Shown here piece after piece: positions 54,601 to 60,600 of a stretch of 64,000 nt of DNA. Each line of letters starts with the position of its first letter. Position 1 is the stretch's first letter. The translations under genes and the position numbers were made by a program. Origin of the DNA: Cardinalis cardinalis (Eukaryota > Chordata > Aves > Passeriformes > Cardinalidae); assembly GCA_014549065.1 (NCBI GenBank), contig JACDOX010000109.1, positions 895,692 to 959,691 of the forward strand, read 5' to 3'. Below the pieces are notes generated by a model, which was not told the origin of the DNA, ran no database searches, and saw only the letters and a program-made list of their open reading frames with translations.

Positions 54601-57600
54601 CAGTGAAGANAAACATGAACCCTTCCCCAACCCTGCTCTCCATAATGTTTAAAAACAGGGTAAAAGAGAAAATAAAGCTGCCAAAATAGCATATGGAAAG
54701 ATTATATAATTCTTGAGAAGTGTTTTAGGAGCATTTTAAATTGCACCCTGAAGTAAAGCAGAAGATTTGGCAGTGTAAGATGAAATAGCATAAAATGTCC
54801 TTCAGAGCAAAGTCCCAAAAGTATCAGGTCATATTTTAAGTCATTTTTCCAGAATTATCTTCTCTAGAGGCCATTATGGTTAATTCACCTATAGGTGAAT
54901 TTATGATGTCAAATGTACAAAATCACAGTAATGTGCACCCACCAGCACAAAAACTGCAGAAAGTTTCAGAATGGAAAATCTTTTAGACTCTTGCATTTCA
55001 GTACCACCTTTCTTTACAGTTAAATAACCTATTAGAAAAAAACTTACTAGGTTCTTGTGCCTTTATTTGTTTTAACTTGCATTCAAAGTTCCACGTGAAA
55101 TGGAAAGGTGGGGGATTTAAAAATATAAACACAGCTAAACACAAATTAATATTTCTGTGTTGACAAATGAACAAAGAAACAAAAATGAATCNCTTGGAGA
55201 AACATTAAGTTCTCAGCAGTCATCATGGTTTCTTTGGACAAATACAAATAAATGGTTAAAATAACTTCATTATTTTAATTACTGGAGACTAATTCAAAAT
55301 GACAAACCAAGTTTTTCAGTTTTTCTTTGATCACTCTTACCTTGACTCAGATGTTCATGATAGATAGAGGCCAGGTTTGGGAGGTGCTGCTGAAGATGAG
55401 ATGTTAGCTCAGCATGGGAATTAATCTGTACAAGTTCTTCTTCACAGCCAGACTCTTCCCCATCAAAATCTGCCATATTTTTCTCTGATTTTGCACTGAC
55501 TTGAGAACTACTGCAGCTGACATCATCTGCACTAAGCATATCATCAACCATATGCCTGTAGAAGAAGAATATCAGAATGGACAATATCAAAGAGGAAGTT
55601 GTTTATAGCAGACTACAAGCGAGCAGACATCTCCCTAAAGCTAAAGTCAGGATGAATCATCTGTTTGAACAGCAGCCCTTGTATGAATTGGAAAAACAAC
55701 TACAGATAAGNAAACTGAAGGTCTCACCAGCTTGATGACTGAGTTGGCTTCTCAATGTTAACTAAATGCAGCACTTTGCAAAACATTTTTAACNTTTTCT
55801 TAAATGCTGTCTTATTTATTCAATACCAAAACTTAAGAGAAACCTTTGATCACATGTTAACAAATCAGGCATCTGTGTAACTGTCTGTGATAACAATCAC
55901 CTCTGCAAGACAAAATTATCCTGAGCCACAGCAGAATGTCCACACACCAATTCCTNCCCAGATGGAGGATTTTGCTAACTTTTATTTCTNTTATGGAAGG
56001 AGTCAGAAGAAACTGCATCNAGGGAAATANAGGTTGGNTATTAGGAAGAAGNTTTTTACAGAAAGGGTGATGAAGTTCTGGAATGGCTGCCAGGGAGGTG
56101 GTGGGGTCACCATCCGTGGGTGTGTTTAACAAAGCCTGGATGTGGCACTGGGTGCCAGGGCTTAGTTGAGGTGTTAGGGCATGGACTGGACTCGATGATC
56201 TTTAGGGGCTCTCCCAAACCAGNCATTCTGTGATTCTGTGAAACGCCAAGCTACCTACCCATCGTGGTGGTGGTGGTGGTGGTGATGGTGGTGGTGGTGC
56301 TGCGGCCCAATGAACTGCCGACAGTTAAATAACTCATTCCCAATGGTTTCCCCAAGGAAGTCCCCTGTGTGAGTGATACAGGAATCTTGAGAGCCCTGTG
56401 AAATGTGAGCAGTGCTCATGTCCCCCGCCATGTCGTGCTCGGCGTCCTCGCTGTGGGGGCAGGTGTCCAGCATGCGGATGCGGTTGTCCACGGGCGCCAC
56501 GGCGTCGGCGCCGAACACGTGCTCCTTGCCCTGCCCGTTGCTGGTGCCACTCCTTTCTGCTGCCCCCTGGGCATCTGCCAGGCAAATGCCCGCCTGGGAT
56601 TCCAGTTTTCTGCCTCGTAGATCTGCGCTCCTGCTGCTNTTCTGGGGATTGTGACTCCTGTCCTCTTCCTCTTCGTCCTCCTCCTCTTTGAGGGCCTCGA
56701 TGTCGGCGATGTCCTCCGACTGCGCCTCGCTGCCGGGGCTGCCGGCGGACTGGCTGGCGTGGCTGGAGTTGGCCTCGTTGCTGGATCCATCACTGTGGCC
56801 ACTGCTGCTCCCAGGCCCGCTGCTGCCGTCCTCACCGCTGTTGGCTGTCTCGTCAGAGCTTCCTTGCATGGATTCCTGAAATTATTTTGGGTTCTTTTAA
56901 GATTGGTGGAAAAATAAAGCANCACTGGAAATACATAATTAATATCATCATCATCATTCAAACATCATTCTTCCTTTAGGAGGAAATGTGTCACATCTAC
57001 AAGTTCCCATTCATTCTTTCTCAATTTGGTTGCTGATGACAAAATGCTCCAAGCAAGATTCAGATTTAATAATTGATTTTCTGCATTACTTTTGTTGCTA
57101 ACAGGGTGTACGTGCAGACTTTGCATGTGANCAGAGCCCCAGTGTGACAATGCCTTGCTGTCCATTACTAAGAGATTAACCTAACTGGAACACTATTTAA
57201 ATGCAGGAATACATTTGTCTGAGGTGGTNTGGAAACAAGTACAGATAAAACATCATTTTTATAGCTGGCAACAGGCAGCTCAGTGACAGAATTCCCAGAG
57301 TCAGAGCCACACTCTCACCTCTGTGTCCGAAAGTCGCTGCTGGACGTGTTTTGTTCTGTTAATCAGCTGTTCCTCCATTTCAATGTCACTGCCTCCACTC
57401 TGATGGGTGTCACTGTTGTCACTACTTTGAGGGCTTGCTGCTGGTGACCCTAATTCAAAACCACATTTCCCAGTTACTCTGTGACAGGTAATTACTGGAA
57501 TGTAACAGCANTGCATAAATCTGCCTCAAATATTGAGCATTCTTCCAGCAAACAGGGATATAACTTAAACTATGTGTACCTAAACACTAAAAATTTCANT

Positions 57601-60600
57601 TANAACACTGAGCNTTTTACAAAGTTTGTATTTTGATGNCTCTTCTTGCCACAGTTATACAAATTTCTACTCAAAATACCATTTCATTTGATTTCTCATA
57701 AAAACCAAATTTCAAATTTAATTCTGCTCCAAATTCAAAAGTACTGNAGAATCAAACAAGCCAGACTGTGGTGTACAGTTAAAATTATACTTACAAGGGG
57801 AAGGGGCTGCTCTTCTGAGCTCCTCTTCTTCTGAAGGAAAAAAGCAGGATGGAAAAAGAAGTGACTAAAAATCATTTTGTCAGCATATAGTTGTCAATGA
57901 TTCATAAAAGCCAGCAGTATGAAGAGAAAGAAACTACAGGAAAATGGCTTGGCAGCACCTTTAGTAATGACTATGGAGAAATACACAGTCCAGTAAAAAA
58001 CAAAATCACCAAATCAGAAACAGCATGTAATACCAAAAACTAGGTAAAAGATAAGNAAGCTTTTTGTGCAGCTATTAAGTTACAGATGGGCAGAAGAACA
58101 NGAATAGTTATGGATCATTTTCTGAATGTAAAAGAAAAAAGAAAAATACAGACTACTCTAGCTANACAAACAGAATGGATCTGAAACACAAAGCTTCCCA
58201 AAAGCACTCACAGACTTTTCATGCTTTCATCTACAGCCTCAAGTTCTGCTGGAAAAATATACCAGCANGACACTTTTAAAAAATACTTGAAGGAGAAAGT
58301 TCTATACCTGCTTTTTGTCCAAACTCAACATGGAGACTATGAAAACTCCAAATTTAACCTCCAGATCTACTGGAAAACCACACACCTTTTTTGTTTCCCA
58401 TGGGCAGGTTGGTACTCAGTAAAGATGCAAAGGAGCTTTGTTTTGACAGCTGAGCCTTAGCTGCCAGGGCATTATTCCACAGGGCTTTGATCAGCATGGA
58501 TGCCAAATACAAGGTCTGCAAAGAAAACCAGAGAAAAGTCCCATTAAGCAGCAGGTTTTGGACAGAAAGATCCACTGTTCATTTTTCTCTAGGCCAATAC
58601 TACAGCTCACCAAAATAACTCATCAAAATAAACAACTCAACTAAATAATGTGTGAAACACATTNTAACTTCAGACAGGAAGTTAAAAATCTTCCATCAGT
58701 GGTTACATAATCTCTAAAAATTATCCTTTAAAAGCCAGGAAAGGTGCAATTGAAGAAACATGAGAGCTTTACTCCTAGAGTTCCCCCTTTGTCTTTAAGA
58801 AGACAAACCCATCATGGTTGTTTAACCCTCTCCTTTAATTGCTTTTCTCATGCCAGAGATGTTGCTGGCCTTGTCTTTACCTGCTCAGTGTGAGCACTGG
58901 GGTGAAGAGTTGAGACAAGGTTCAGGAGGTGTCTAAGTGGGACAGGGTCCAAGTTTTTGATCAAAGAAGGAAACAAGTCGTGAATGTACCGACTGCAGTG
59001 CTTCAGCTACAAGGAACAAACAGAGGAGGTGACAGGAACAGCAAAATCAACAAANAAATCAAATATTGCAGCAAATAAACATATTTGCACAAATTCTCAG
59101 GAGCAGTTGTCAAATACTTTCAAACTCCAGCAGATTTGCAATTTTGACTAATTTGGACACTGTCAAGTCTGCAAAGGTAAAAATCAAATGCAACAGCTCC
59201 TTAGCTCTAGTTCTGAGCAATTAGGTGAAAAGAAGAACTGGAACTTTGTTTTGTATTTGAACNTAAATATAACTTCTAAAATATTAAATTTATATGATAA
59301 ATCTGAGGGAAGCAGTATCTGCAACGATTACCTTATTAGCAGAGGTAAATACAAATAAAGACTACTCAGGAACAGAACGTGTGAGGATTATAAAGAAATC
59401 TTTTGTCCTTCTAGTGATGGATGTCAAAAAATTATGACAGTGTGTTCAGCTAACTACTCCATTTCCACATGAAAGGGACAGCACTCCTGGATGACTCCTC
59501 TTTGGTTAAATGCTGCTTTTCACAGCCACTTAAAAGAGTTTCTTTACATTTGCAAGGATGCTGTTATTCAAAAAATAAAATAATGGTTACAGGAAACTTC
59601 TAGCAAAAAAATTTCTTACGTTGCTTACCACACTTGCACCTCAAAAGGGGTTTTTTTTATGATTTATTTTATTTTGCCTTCCTGGCATTAAAATACCTGT
59701 GTCAGCAATTCACTGTGTACAGGCCAACCTTCACAGGATTCACAGTGCAAGGAAATCATGTGGGTTCTATGCAAAGATGCATTTAAAGACCTTGAGATAA
59801 CTTCAACTTAGGGAAGATGAATTTTTGTCTGAAAGCTCATTTAAAAAGTGGAAAATACACTTTAAGGCCTTCTGTTCTTTCAGNCTAAAGGTGTCAGCCT
59901 TCTAAACAATGTTAGAGGTTTAAGGAAGTGATCAGGACATGCTTAATTCTGATACCAAACATATTGTGAAAATACCACTATGTCAAAATGAACATTTAAA
60001 CTGTANAAGCATTATCAAAAATAGGTAATTATATGATTCCTAAAGCAGTATAAGATATATTGAAAAAATTCAGAGGTCTAACAATGTGTGACATACTGTG
60101 TGAAAACATCAAGGAAGTGAAAATACTGTTTTAAAATGTAGTGTAAAATNAGTAATTATTAATTACTCTGACACAGAAAAATGGTGGAGCAAATGCTGTT
60201 CCAATGAGCATTTAATTAACATTCCAGCTGCATGTTTTAATGACAATGGACCACACTGGTTCAGAGTGTGTGTTCAGTACTATTTGATTGAAATAAATGA
60301 CAAAGAAATATTGAACACATAAAAACTCCTCTTTAAATTCTAACCTGCTATAACAGTGTGTTCCCTAGGCCTGCTCATGCCTATTGTATTCAAATCCCCT
60401 AAATAAAAAATGTCACAACCTAAAATAACAAGCAGAGTGACCCATTAAAAATAGCACACAAATAAATCTTTCTGAAGGCAAAAAGCCTATCAGAGTTTCC
60501 AGCTTTAGCAAGCAAAAAATAAAATTTCAGTGCCTTCTATAGATTTTAACAGCAGCAGAGGAGCACAGCTGTAAACTTCACTGCCACAATTTTCACCTGA

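Larger units (their letters stand above)
52646..56004. other. Introns between w7 and w11
   Basis: Exons w8-w10 lie here. The 1.7-kb intron 53643-55340 is unremarkable. Confidence 0.65.

Noticed and set aside
56398..56917. Several plus-strand open frames over exon w7
   Set aside because: They arise from the GC-rich opposite strand of a confirmed coding exon.
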